A stretch of DNA of 64,000 bases from an uncultured Amylibacter sp. (lineage in GTDB: Bacteria; Pseudomonadota; Alphaproteobacteria; Rhodobacterales; Rhodobacteraceae), in the NCBI GenBank assembly GCA_947497475.1, contig CANMGS010000002.1:372001-436000 (forward strand), read 5' to 3'. The translations under genes and the position numbers were made by a program. Positions 19,750-28,661 of this stretch are shown here, piece after piece (within the stretch, counting starts at the first letter, position 1; every line of letters begins with the position of its first letter). A model generated the notes under the pieces. The model searched no databases. It was not told the origin of the DNA and saw only the letters and a list, made by a program, of their open reading frames with translations.

Positions 19750-19782
19750 ATATTAGGCGGGCTTTTTTGCCTCGCCTAATAT
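19750..19782 (+). terminator. Intercistronic hairpin after the binding-protein gene
   Basis: ATATTAGGCG (19750-19759) pairs with CGCCTAATAT (19773-19782). There is no T-run after it, so it is likely a 3'-stabilising or attenuating hairpin that lets the binding protein be made in excess over the permeases. Confidence 0.65.
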
Positions 19783-19796
19783 ATTAAGGTCCCCCG

Positions 19797-20717
19797 ATGA
19801 GTATTACTCTATTCATAGAGCAGGTTTTAAATGGCCTGCAGTTCGGTTTTATGCTGTTCTTAATGTCTGCTGGGCTAACGCTGGTTTTTGGGGTGATGGG
19901 GCTGATCAATCTTGCGCATGGCTCGTTTTATATGATTGGAGCCTTTGCTGCAGCAGCAATTGCCAGTTGGACTGGTTCGTTTTGGTTGGGGCTTCTTGCA
20001 AGCTTGATGGCTGCTGCAATTGCTGGAGCTCTTGTCGAAATGGTTGTAATCCGTCGCCTCTATAAGCGAGACCATCTTGATCAGGTTTTGGCGACTTTTG
20101 CGTTGATCTTATTATTTTCAGAAGCAACGCGTTGGCTTTTTGGAGCCTTTCCCTTGTATCTGGATGTTCCCGCGATTTTATCTGGATCGCTGACATTACC
20201 GATGGGGATTGTGTATTCGAAATACCGTTTGTTTATAATTATAGTTGGTATTCTAATAGCTATTGGTCTGTTTCTACTTATCTCTAAAACACGGTTAGGG
20301 GTTCGTATCAGGGCAGGGGAAAGCGATCGCGAAATGATTGCTGCACTTGGTGTGAATATTTCTAAACTTTACACAATAGTTTTCGCTTTAGGGGCCGCTT
20401 TGGCTGGTTTAGCTGGCGCATTGATCGGCTCTATACAATCGGTTGAGGTTGGTATGGGAGAGCCCGTATTGATCTTGGCTTTTGTTGTGATCGTAATTGG
20501 CGGGATTGGTTCTATAAAGGGTGCTTTGATTGGGGCGCTATTAGTGGGTTTAACTGATACATTAGGCCGTTTTTTACTGCCTGCTCTATTTGGCGCATTT
20601 CTAGATCCCGCTAGTGCAACTTCTATTGGTTCAGCCATTGCTTCGATGTTGATTTATATCCTGATGGCAGCTGTGTTGATTTATCGCCCATCTGGACTTT
20701 ATGGGAAAATGGCCTGA
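19797..20717 (+). CDS. Branched-chain amino acid-type ABC permease (LivH)
   Basis: 306 residues with about eight membrane helices. The start LNGLQFGFMLFLMSAGLTLVFGVMGLINLAHGSFYMIGAF is the classical LivH signature, and LGVRIRAGESDREMIAALGVN is the cytoplasmic coupling (EAA-like) loop that contacts the ATPases. Its stop overlaps the start of the next permease (20717), so the two subunits are made together. Confidence 0.92.
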   Translation: MSITLFIEQVLNGLQFGFMLFLMSAGLTLVFGVMGLINLAHGSFYMIGAFAAAAIASWTGSFWLGLLASLMAAAIAGALVEMVVIRRLYKRDHLDQVLATFALILLFSEATRWLFGAFPLYLDVPAILSGSLTLPMGIVYSKYRLFIIIVGILIAIGLFLLISKTRLGVRIRAGESDREMIAALGVNISKLYTIVFALGAALAGLAGALIGSIQSVEVGMGEPVLILAFVVIVIGGIGSIKGALIGALLVGLTDTLGRFLLPALFGAFLDPASATSIGSAIASMLIYILMAAVLIYRPSGLYGKMA

Positions 20718-21694
20718 TGCAAGAACGCCATTTTAATCTTTTATGTATTTTCTTTTTATTGGCCATTCCAATAGCTGGCCTTGTCTTAGATGAGCCTTAT
20801 TACATAACACTCGCAACAAAGGTTACTATTCTGGCAATAGCAGGTGTCGGTCTTAATCTGGCACTTGGTTATGGTGGGTTAATATCATTTGGCCATGCCG
20901 CATTTTTTGGTGTTGGCGGATACGTTGCAGGGATCATCGCCAGTCACGCATTGAATTATGATCCTATTCTTGAATGGCCATTCCTGATCGAAGGGACAAC
21001 ACAGATGCTCATCTTATGGCCATTGGCCATTGTGATATCTGCATTCTTTGCATTGATAATTGGGCTGCTGTCTTTGCGAACAAATGGTGTGTATTTTATT
21101 ATGATTACTTTGGCTTTTGCACAGATGATCTATTATTTCGCAATCAGCTGGCCCAGTTATGGTGGCGAGGATGGGTTATCTGTCTATCTGCGTAGTAGTT
21201 TTCCTGGCTTGAATACGATGGATGGACTTACATTCTTTGGAATTTGTTTTGTTTGGCTCATGTTTGCAGTTTGGCTGAGTTCCCGAATGACAAACTCTGG
21301 ATTTGGACTGGCTTTACAAGCCTCAAAACAAAACGCAGTTCGTGTGGCTGCTGTGGGTATAAAACCCTTTAAAGTACAGTTAATTGCCTTTGTCTTATCT
21401 GGTGCGATCACTGGTCTTGCTGGCGCTCTTTATACTGATTTAAACCGTTTTGTGAGCCCATCAGTGCTAAGCTGGCATACATCTGGCGAAATTATGATCT
21501 TTGTCATTTTAGGGGGCGTTGCACGGCTTTATGGACCGCTTGTTGGGGCTGCTGTATTTATAGTATTAGAACAAACCTTGGGTGGAGTGACTGAAAACTG
21601 GCAGTTTTGGTTGGGGCTGATACTGATAATCGTTGTCCTATTTGCACGTGGTGGTGTCATTGGCTTGCTCACGAAAGAGGTGCGTAATGAGTGA
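20717..21694 (+). CDS. Branched-chain amino acid-type ABC permease (LivM)
   Basis: 325 residues and about nine membrane helices. GLNLALGYGGLISFGHAAFFGVGGY matches LivM, and FGLALQASKQNAVRVAAVGIKPFKVQL is the coupling loop. The start shares a base with the LivH stop, and the end overlaps the LivG start by 8 bp (21687-21694), a tightly coupled operon. Confidence 0.92.
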   Translation: MQERHFNLLCIFFLLAIPIAGLVLDEPYYITLATKVTILAIAGVGLNLALGYGGLISFGHAAFFGVGGYVAGIIASHALNYDPILEWPFLIEGTTQMLILWPLAIVISAFFALIIGLLSLRTNGVYFIMITLAFAQMIYYFAISWPSYGGEDGLSVYLRSSFPGLNTMDGLTFFGICFVWLMFAVWLSSRMTNSGFGLALQASKQNAVRVAAVGIKPFKVQLIAFVLSGAITGLAGALYTDLNRFVSPSVLSWHTSGEIMIFVILGGVARLYGPLVGAAVFIVLEQTLGGVTENWQFWLGLILIIVVLFARGGVIGLLTKEVRNE

Positions 21695-22439
21695 CAGTAT
21701 TCTTTCAATCCAAAACCTTTCTAAAAGTTTTGGTGCTATCCGTGCCAGCGAAGATATTTCACTCGATTTACATGCTGGCGAGATTCATGCGCTAATTGGC
21801 CCAAATGGTGCAGGAAAATCAACATTGATCGCACAGCTTGCAGGTGAAATACCCCAAGATCACGGGGCAATCTTTCTAGGTGGGCAGGAGATATCAAATC
21901 TTGATACTGTTGCACGTGCTAATGCAGGTCTTGCGCGGAGCTTTCAGGTGTCTTCGGTTGTCCCGAATTTTTCAGCGTTACAAAATGTAATGCTGGCCGT
22001 TCAAGGCAACCAAGGACGTACATTCACATTCTTTAAGCCTGTTTTAAGGGATGTAGAATTGGTTGATAACGCCCGTACTTATTTACAACAGGTAGAATTG
22101 GAAGGGCGCGCGAATGTATCAGCATCAGATCTAAGTCATGGAGAGAGACGTAAATTAGAATTGGCTATGGCATTGGCATTAGAACCAAAAGTGTTTTTGC
22201 TGGATGAGCCAATGGCTGGTTTAGGTGCGGAAGGGTCGAAAGCGATGACAGCACTATTGGCCGACTTAAAGCATAAAGCGCCAATACTCTTGGTTGAACA
22301 TGATATGGATGCCGTTTTTGCATTGGCAGATCGTATCTCTGTTCTGGTTTATGGCCGTATTATTGCCACGGGTACGGTTGAGGATATTCGTAACAATCCA
22401 GATGTGCGTGAAGCTTATCTAGGGAGTGAAAGCTTATGA
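21687..22439 (+). CDS. Liv-type ABC transporter ATP-binding protein (LivG)
   Basis: 250 residues from the ATG at 21687, inside the end of livM; the longer frame from 21633 is an overlap artefact. Walker A is GPNGAGKSTLIAQ, the signature LSHGERRKLELAMALAL, Walker B FLLDEP, and the H-loop VEHDMDAVF. The C-terminal extension GTVEDIRNNPDVREAYLG is diagnostic of LivG. It powers uptake by the LivHM pore. Its stop overlaps the next start (ATGA at 22436-22439). Confidence 0.93.
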   Translation: MSDSILSIQNLSKSFGAIRASEDISLDLHAGEIHALIGPNGAGKSTLIAQLAGEIPQDHGAIFLGGQEISNLDTVARANAGLARSFQVSSVVPNFSALQNVMLAVQGNQGRTFTFFKPVLRDVELVDNARTYLQQVELEGRANVSASDLSHGERRKLELAMALALEPKVFLLDEPMAGLGAEGSKAMTALLADLKHKAPILLVEHDMDAVFALADRISVLVYGRIIATGTVEDIRNNPDVREAYLGSESL

Positions 22440-23125
22440 AAACACTCTTGAAAGTGGCTGACCTAACAGCCTCATACGGTAAAATCCAAGCTTTGTTTGG
22501 TGTCGAATTGGAAATTAAATCCGGCGAAGTTGTTGCTTTGATGGGCCGTAATGGCATGGGTAAAACGACCACAATTAAGTCTATCTGTGGGATGATGTCT
22601 GGATGTACTGGCCAGATTGAATTTGCTGGTACATCACTCATTGGACTACCATCTTTCAAAGCCGCCCGTATGGGGTTGGGACTTGTTCCCGAAGGACGGC
22701 GTGTTTTTCCAAACTTGAGTGTAAGGGAAAACCTTACTGCGGCAGCGATTGACGGCGCATGGGGTTTACCACAAGTTTATAACCTGTTTCCGCGGCTGTC
22801 AGAAAGAGAACATCAATCAGCGTCAACATTATCAGGTGGTGAGCAGCAAATGCTGGTGATTGGGCGTGCCTTGATGACCAATCCAAAGTTGTTGATCCTA
22901 GACGAAGCAACCGAAGGCTTAGCACCTGTTATCAGACAAGAGATATGGGCCGCTATTCATAAATTAAAGGCTGAAGGTATGTCGATCTTGATCGTTGATA
23001 AAACTTTAAAGGAGTTGTTATCCTTAGTGGATCAATGCGCCATTTTAGAACGTGGTAGAACCGTTTGGAATGGCGCCCCTAATGATTTAACGGATGAAAT
23101 TGCCAATCAATACTTAGGGGTTTGA
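22436..23125 (+). CDS. Liv-type ABC transporter ATP-binding protein (LivF)
   Basis: 229 residues. Walker A GRNGMGKTTTIKS, signature TLSGGEQQMLVIGRAL, Walker B LLILDEATEGLAP, and the LivF-type end ANQYLGV. The usual H-loop histidine is replaced: the sequence reads LIVDKTLKEL where most LivF proteins have VEQ. That switch is seen in some members and the other subunit still carries His. Last gene of the operon; the next gene converges from 13 bp away. Confidence 0.92.
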   Translation: MKTLLKVADLTASYGKIQALFGVELEIKSGEVVALMGRNGMGKTTTIKSICGMMSGCTGQIEFAGTSLIGLPSFKAARMGLGLVPEGRRVFPNLSVRENLTAAAIDGAWGLPQVYNLFPRLSEREHQSASTLSGGEQQMLVIGRALMTNPKLLILDEATEGLAPVIRQEIWAAIHKLKAEGMSILIVDKTLKELLSLVDQCAILERGRTVWNGAPNDLTDEIANQYLGV

Positions 23126-23137
23126 TCCACAGGTCGG

Positions 23138-23524
23138 TTACTCTTGCTCGTCGAACACTTTTTTTGCGGCTCTGAAACACTCCAACGCTTGTGGGACACC
23201 ACAGTAAATTCCGATAACATGGATGACCGCACGAACCTCTTCTTTGGTTACGCCATTTCTGATTGCGCCGCGGCAATGCAGTTCCCATTCGTGCATTTTC
23301 CCTAAAGCACCGATCATAGACAAATTCATCATAGAGCGTGTCTTTACATCAATCACATCATCGCCCCAACCAAATCCCCAACACCATGCGGTCATGGCTT
23401 CTTGAAAAGGGCGGGTGAAGTCATCTGCAGCAGCTAAATTCTTTTCAACATATTCATCACCCAAAGTGGATTTGCGCTTTTCCAATCCTTTTAGAAATAA
23501 GTCTTCATCGAATGTATCTGCCAT
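23138..23524 (-). CDS. Carboxymuconolactone decarboxylase (CMD) family protein
   Basis: 128 residues of the AhpD-like CMD fold. LNLSMIGALGKMHEWELHCRGAIRNGVTKEEVRAVIHVIGIYCGVPQALECFRAAKKVF carries the core of 4-carboxymuconolactone decarboxylase-like enzymes. It lacks the CxxC of AhpD. The true substrate may be a lactone in aromatic or other catabolism. It is transcribed towards the Liv operon and away from the MDR oxidoreductase at 23760, with a long hairpin-like repeat in the shared 235-bp gap. Confidence 0.8.
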   Translation of the reverse strand: MADTFDEDLFLKGLEKRKSTLGDEYVEKNLAAADDFTRPFQEAMTAWCWGFGWGDDVIDVKTRSMMNLSMIGALGKMHEWELHCRGAIRNGVTKEEVRAVIHVIGIYCGVPQALECFRAAKKVFDEQE

Positions 23525-23583
23525 TGCATTGCCCTTTAGTTCGTATTTTTATGATGCACATAATTTACTATATGCATGTTAAC

Positions 23584-23620
23584 TTGTTGCACGTGATTAA
23601 AAACATCACAAGTGCAACAA
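23584..23620. promoter_or_regulatory. Long inverted repeat in a divergent promoter region
   Basis: TTGTTGCAC (23584-23592) is complementary to GTGCAACAA (23612-23620), and the inner GTGAT/ATCAC also pair. It lies between the CMD gene and the MDR oxidoreductase gene. Either a two-site operator or an RNA hairpin; nothing here shows which. Confidence 0.4.
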
Positions 23621-23759
23621 CAGCAGGCGAAAAATCCAGTTTTGAGTGAATTTATTTCACATAAGTCTAATAATAAAATACTGGCTTTGTCATAAATCAA
23701 ACCTCATGCTGCACCTTAACGACCTATAATCCGAATCCAATAATTATGAGGATAAATTT

Positions 23760-24851
23760 ATGATACCTGAGACAATGAAAGCCTATGTTTTGATGGGCCA
23801 TGGCGATTTGGATGCTTTGGAATATAAAACAGATTGGCCAACACCAAAACCGGATGCAGGCGAGGTTTTGATTAAAGTTGCCGCTTGCGGGATGAACAAC
23901 ACTGATATCAACACACGATCTGGCTGGTATTCTAAGGCTGTTGATAAAGCAACTACTGGCGGTGCCTATGAAACGATTTCAGAAGAGGATCCAGCATGGG
24001 GAGGATCGCCGATTGTTTTTCCGCGGATACAAGGTGCTGATGTTTGTGGGTATGTGGTCGCTGTTGGTACCGGTGTTGATAATACACTGATTGGTCAACG
24101 TGTTATTACAGACAATTGGCTTCGAAATTGGGATGACCCATTGAATAAGGATACCACAGGATATTACGGCTCTGAATGTGATGGGGGGTATGCAGAGTAC
24201 ACCAAAACAGATGCACGCAATGTAAAAACCGTAAACAGCACTTTGTCTGATGCAGAACTGGCAACATTTTCATGCTCGTATTCTACCGCCGAAGGCATGT
24301 TATCACGTGCAAATGTTGGCAAAGGTGATCGCGTCTTAATTACAGGCGCATCTGGTGGAGTTGGGTCGGCTTTGATCCAATTGGCTAAGCGCCGTGGTGC
24401 GTATGTCATTGCAATGGCCTCAGAGGCAAAGCACGAGAAAATTTCTCATTTACAACCAGATGCGATTTTACCACGTGGTCCGGAAAACCTTGCCAAAGCT
24501 TTGAAAAAGGCGACAGGTAGTGAAAAAGTAAGTGTCGTGGCTGACATCGTTGGTGGCGATTATTTTGGTTCATTGATTGACGTTCTTGAACGTGGCGGAC
24601 GATATACATGTTCTGGTGCGATTGCAGGTCCTATTGTGTCATTGGATTTGCGTACGTTTTATCTGAATGATTTAACGTTTTCTGGGTCTACTGTGATACC
24701 GCCGCATGTCATTGATGACTTGGTTGGATATATCGAACGTGGAGAAATAAAGCCAATGTTGGCTGCGACTTATACTCTGGCAGACCTGCATGATGCACAA
24801 CGTGCTTTCATTGCAAAAGAACACACTGGAAATATTGTGGTCTGTCCGTAG
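23760..24851 (+). CDS. Zinc-independent MDR-family alcohol dehydrogenase-like oxidoreductase
   Basis: 363 residues. The GroES-like N-terminal domain contains AGEVLIKVAACGMNNTDINTRSGWY and PRIQGADVCGYVVAVG. The Rossmann part has VLITGASGGVGSALIQLAKRRGA (about 196-218). The long insertion near residues 60-80 is typical of a subgroup of alcohol-dehydrogenase-like MDR proteins with unknown substrates. The conserved Cys/His zinc set of classical ADH is not complete. It is divergent from the CMD gene and convergent with the LysR gene. Confidence 0.82.
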   Translation: MIPETMKAYVLMGHGDLDALEYKTDWPTPKPDAGEVLIKVAACGMNNTDINTRSGWYSKAVDKATTGGAYETISEEDPAWGGSPIVFPRIQGADVCGYVVAVGTGVDNTLIGQRVITDNWLRNWDDPLNKDTTGYYGSECDGGYAEYTKTDARNVKTVNSTLSDAELATFSCSYSTAEGMLSRANVGKGDRVLITGASGGVGSALIQLAKRRGAYVIAMASEAKHEKISHLQPDAILPRGPENLAKALKKATGSEKVSVVADIVGGDYFGSLIDVLERGGRYTCSGAIAGPIVSLDLRTFYLNDLTFSGSTVIPPHVIDDLVGYIERGEIKPMLAATYTLADLHDAQRAFIAKEHTGNIVVCP

Positions 24852-24864
24852 TCTAGGATGTGAC

Positions 24865-25731
24865 TTATCGGTTTTTCTGTAACCAATTGTTAAATGCCAT
24901 TACAGCTGGTGTGGCTTTTGCACCTTCTGGAAATGCTAAGTAGTAACCATAATCGGTAAGCTCATATTTAGATAATCGGAACAATGTACCTTTGCCGATC
25001 TCTTCTTCTACAAGGATGTCATTTAAAGCGATGCCCTGACCATCAATAACAGCTTGAACACGAACATTAGGGTCGGGAATAATCAATGTATCACTGCGTG
25101 TATTCTCTGTTAGTTTAGCAACGCCAAACCAGTCAGACCATGCATTGCTATCATCGTGATCACGTAAAAGCGTGAAATTCTTGAAAGCTTTTTCAAGACC
25201 AAGGTTATTTACTTTTTCAGCTGCCTCGTGGTTGCCAACAGGCCAGGCAGGGCAGGGTAAGAACTGTTCAATTTCAACATCACTCCAACAACCATTCCCC
25301 CATCTGATGGCCAGATCAATGCCTTGGGATTTCAAGTCAAAAGGATTTACGATAGGTTGAATGCGCAATTGTATTTCTGGGTACATTTGCATGAAGGTCA
25401 TCAACCTAGGTGAAAGCCAACGAGATGCAAAATATGTAGACATGCCAATGGTTAGTGTTTGTGGCGCTGGTTTTTGTAGTTGTAGAAGTTTTGCTTCGAT
25501 ATCTTCAAAATCAGTACGGCATGTTTCCAATAAATCTTGACCACTCTGACTAAGTGAAACGCCACGCGAGTTCCGATCAAACAAGCGGATGCCTAAGTCG
25601 TTTTCTAAAGTTTTGATCTGATAACTGATCGCGCCTTTTGTCATGTTTAAAATATCAGCAGCCTCAGAGAAGCTAGAGAATTTGGCTGTTTCTACAAAGA
25701 GACGTAAGGCATCATAACGTTTGAAATACAT
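24865..25731 (-). CDS. LysR-family transcriptional regulator (GcvA-like)
   Basis: 288 residues. The N-terminal helix-turn-helix reads LRLFVETAKFSSFSEAADILNMTKGAISYQIKTLENDLGIRLFDRNSRGVSLSQSG. The effector domain (about 90-288) resembles the GcvA group. LysR proteins usually regulate the divergent neighbour, here the MttB-family gene at 25784 or 25835, with a 50-100-bp AT-rich intergenic region. Confidence 0.9.
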   Translation of the reverse strand: MYFKRYDALRLFVETAKFSSFSEAADILNMTKGAISYQIKTLENDLGIRLFDRNSRGVSLSQSGQDLLETCRTDFEDIEAKLLQLQKPAPQTLTIGMSTYFASRWLSPRLMTFMQMYPEIQLRIQPIVNPFDLKSQGIDLAIRWGNGCWSDVEIEQFLPCPAWPVGNHEAAEKVNNLGLEKAFKNFTLLRDHDDSNAWSDWFGVAKLTENTRSDTLIIPDPNVRVQAVIDGQGIALNDILVEEEIGKGTLFRLSKYELTDYGYYLAFPEGAKATPAVMAFNNWLQKNR

Positions 25732-25783
25732 ATATAATGTTTAAATTTTTTATACGCTAAGTGCAAAATAATTCGATTGCTTT

Positions 25784-27385
25784 GTGAAAAGTAAAGTTAA
25801 AAACTATATTATAACTCTAAAGGCGTTAACAGCGTTGGAAAATACAGACCTAAAAAATAAAGAAATAAGCCCTAAACGCACACGGGGCAGTCGTGGTCGG
25901 CGTACTGATGCTATGGAAGCTGTACCAGTTTTTAAGCAGAGGAAAATTCCGAAGTATGATCTGTTATCTGATGAAAACCTTGATGCGATTGATGCACAAG
26001 CTGATTGGATTTTGGCCGAAATTGGTATTGAATTTCGTGGAGATACAGTTGCTCTTGATTTGTTTCGCCAAGCGGGGGCCGATATTGATGGTGAGCGTGT
26101 AAGATTTAAAAATGGCTTGGCGCGGGAGCTTTGTTCATCTGCTCCATCACAGTTTAAATTGTATGCACGCGATCCAGAAAACACTGTAATATTGGGGGGG
26201 GACAATATCGTCTTAATGCCGGGTTATGGATCGCCATTCGTAACAGATCTTGAGTTTGGACGGCGGTATGCAACACTGCAAGATTTTCATAATTTCGTAA
26301 AAATAACAGCTCTGACGCCTTGGTTACATCATTCTGGTGGTACGGTTTGTGAACCAACAGATGTGCCTGTGAATAAGCGTCATCTGGATATGGTGCTTGC
26401 GCATCTAACTTTATCTTCAAAGCCTTTTATGGGAGGCGTAACATCACCTGAACGTGCGCAAGATAGCATTGATATGGCGCGCTTGGTGTTTGGTGCTAAG
26501 TTTATGGAAACACATGCGGTTATGCAGGGCAACATTAACGTAAACTCGCCCTTAATTTACGATGATACAATGTCAGGGGCTTTACGTGTATATGCAAAGG
26601 CCAATCAATGTGTCGCTGTATCGCCAGCTATATTTGCAGGTGCGATGGGGCCATTGCCACCCGCAGCCGTTGCGGCTCAAACACTGGCAGAAGGTATGGT
26701 CGGTATTGCTTTGGCACAATTGGTGCGAAAGGGATGTCCCGTTGTCTTTGGAAGCTTTCATTCCACAATGAACCTGAAAAGTGGTGCTTTGACATTTGGA
26801 TCGCCAGAAGCAAACTTAATCACTATGGCCCTATCTCAGTTAGGTCATAGATTAGGCGTACCTGTACGTTCTGGAGGCGGGCAAATTAGCGCTTCTAACA
26901 CCCCTGATGGACAAGCGATGCAGGACAGTGTTGGTGCTATGTGGTCAACGCTTTTGTCTGGAGCACATCAAGTGTGGCATGCTGCAGGTTGGTTAGAAGG
27001 TGGCCTTACAATGTCTTATGAAAAATTCATCATGGATTTGGATCATTGCGGTATGATGATGACAATGTTGCAAGGGTTTGGAACTGATGCCGAAGCCTTT
27101 GGGCAAGATGCTTATTATGAAACGGGCCCTGGCGAGAATTTCCTGTCTACAGCCCATACATTGCGCCATTATAAAACCGCTAATTTTCAACCTGACATTC
27201 TGGAAGCTGGCCCTTTTGAAACTTGGGAAGAAAACGGATCACAAACATATGCGCAAAGAGCAACGGCGCGGTGGAAACAAATGCTTAGAGATCACACCAA
27301 ACCGCAAATGGAACCACAGACACGTGCTGCATTAGAAAAATTTGTGGCAGAACGCAAAGCATCTATGCCCGATGAGTGGTACTGA
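25784..27385 (+). CDS. MttB-family (trimethylamine methyltransferase-like) corrinoid methyltransferase, non-pyrrolysine
   Basis: Up to 533 residues. The start is uncertain: GTG at 25784 or TTG at 25835, the latter leaving a more normal gap to the LysR gene. The core matches COG5598: ADWILAEIGIEFRGD, VILMPGYGSPFVTD-like region, GGVTSPERAQDSIDMARLVFG, and AGAMGPLPPAAVAAQTLAEGMVG. No in-frame TAG is present, so it does not contain pyrrolysine and belongs to the wider group that includes glycine betaine and carnitine demethylases. It probably moves a methyl group from a quaternary amine or similar compound to a corrinoid protein. It precedes a TAXI-TRAP transporter by 192 bp. A second paralogue lies at 31772-33313. 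Confidence 0.83.
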   Translation: MKSKVKNYIITLKALTALENTDLKNKEISPKRTRGSRGRRTDAMEAVPVFKQRKIPKYDLLSDENLDAIDAQADWILAEIGIEFRGDTVALDLFRQAGADIDGERVRFKNGLARELCSSAPSQFKLYARDPENTVILGGDNIVLMPGYGSPFVTDLEFGRRYATLQDFHNFVKITALTPWLHHSGGTVCEPTDVPVNKRHLDMVLAHLTLSSKPFMGGVTSPERAQDSIDMARLVFGAKFMETHAVMQGNINVNSPLIYDDTMSGALRVYAKANQCVAVSPAIFAGAMGPLPPAAVAAQTLAEGMVGIALAQLVRKGCPVVFGSFHSTMNLKSGALTFGSPEANLITMALSQLGHRLGVPVRSGGGQISASNTPDGQAMQDSVGAMWSTLLSGAHQVWHAAGWLEGGLTMSYEKFIMDLDHCGMMMTMLQGFGTDAEAFGQDAYYETGPGENFLSTAHTLRHYKTANFQPDILEAGPFETWEENGSQTYAQRATARWKQMLRDHTKPQMEPQTRAALEKFVAERKASMPDEWY

Positions 27386-27577
27386 AAAAGTAAGATAATA
27401 TTCGAAGGGTTAAGCTACATATTCGCCTTTCACACTATCCAATTACAATTATTGCACACGTATAAAGTATAATAACGAGCGTTTTTAACTTGATAATATG
27501 TGGGTAATGTTTTTTGGTGAACGTCTCATACCGCCTAGACGGTAGTATTCATATATGTCCAACTTGGGAGAGACTTC

Positions 27578-28588
27578 ATGAAATTTACAAAAAATCTAAA
27601 GACATTGGCGATTGGTGCGTCATTGGCTGTTGCGATGGGCACATCTGCAATTGCTGCTGATCTTAAGTTCTTTACAATTGGTACAGGCGGTACAGCCTAT
27701 ACGTATTATCCTGTGGGCGGTGTGATCGCGAATGCGATTTCTAAACCACCAGGCTCGCGTGAGTGTGACGCAGGCGGTAGCTGCGGTGTGGAAGGTCTGA
27801 TTGCATCAGCTGTTTCATCTCGTGGTTCTGTTGATAACGTGAATGCGATCACTTCTGGTCTGCGTAACTCTGGGTTTGCACAATCTGATGTAGCTTATTG
27901 GGCTTACACAGGTACAGGCACTATGGAAGGCAAAGAACCTGCCAAAGATTTGCGCACAATTGCTGCTTTGTTCGAAGAGCATATTCATCTAGTTGCACTT
28001 GCTGATAGCGGTATCAACTCTGTAGCTGATCTGAAGGGTAAGCGCGTTTCATTGGATGAGCCTGGTTCAGGTACATATGTAGATGCAAATCTAATCATGG
28101 AAGCTAATGGTCTGAGCGTTGATGATGTTACGGCCGAAGCTCTTAAAGGTGGCGCTGCATCCGAAGCACTTCGCAACGGTAAAATCGATGCGTTCTTTGT
28201 TGTTGCGGGTTACCCAACAGGGTCATTGGTCGAACTGGCATCAGCTGCAAAAATCAAATTGGTTCCAATCGCAGGGGATGCCGCTAAAGCATTGTCAGAG
28301 AAATATGGTTTCTTTGGCCTAAGCGATATTCCAGCGGGCACATATGAAGGTGTTGATGCAACGGCAACTGTGGCTGTTGGTGCGCAATGGTTCACATCTG
28401 CAAAAGAAGATGACGATTTGATCTATAACATCACAAAAGCATTGTGGAACGAGAAATCACGCAAATTGTTAGACGTTGGTCACGCCAAAGGTAAAACAAT
28501 CACGACTGACAGTGCTTTGAACGGTATTGGTGTTCCTTTGCACGCTGGTGCAGAGCGTTTCTATAAAGAAGTTGGCCTGCTTAAATAA
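27578..28588 (+). CDS. TAXI-family TRAP transporter solute-binding protein
   Basis: 336 residues with a signal peptide (1-26, ending SAIAADL). FFTIGTGGTAYTYYPVGGVIANAIS is the TAXI-family N-terminus and SGVRNSG-like and GVDNVNAIT regions follow the usual fold. It binds a substrate in the periplasm and passes it to the fused permease encoded next. TAXI ligands are often dicarboxylates or other small acids; here the MttB neighbours suggest a methylated compound or its product. A GGGAGA ribosome site precedes the ATG. TACCG-CCTAGA-CGGTA at 27529-27544 is a small inverted repeat in the leader. Confidence 0.93.
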   Translation: MKFTKNLKTLAIGASLAVAMGTSAIAADLKFFTIGTGGTAYTYYPVGGVIANAISKPPGSRECDAGGSCGVEGLIASAVSSRGSVDNVNAITSGLRNSGFAQSDVAYWAYTGTGTMEGKEPAKDLRTIAALFEEHIHLVALADSGINSVADLKGKRVSLDEPGSGTYVDANLIMEANGLSVDDVTAEALKGGAASEALRNGKIDAFFVVAGYPTGSLVELASAAKIKLVPIAGDAAKALSEKYGFFGLSDIPAGTYEGVDATATVAVGAQWFTSAKEDDDLIYNITKALWNEKSRKLLDVGHAKGKTITTDSALNGIGVPLHAGAERFYKEVGLLK

Positions 28589-28605
28589 GCACTAAAAGAA
28601 AAATT

Positions 28606-28636
28606 AAAGCCCAAGTGTATCTCACGCTTGGGCTTT
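28606..28636 (+). terminator. Intercistronic hairpin between TAXI binding protein and permease
   Basis: AAAGCCCAAG pairs with CTTGGGCTTT around an 11-nt loop, with only a few Ts after it. It is probably a partial terminator or stabiliser that favours the binding protein over the permease, like the hairpin at 19750. Confidence 0.75.
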
Positions 28637-28661
28637 ATGCGTTATTGGGGGAGGGCATATT

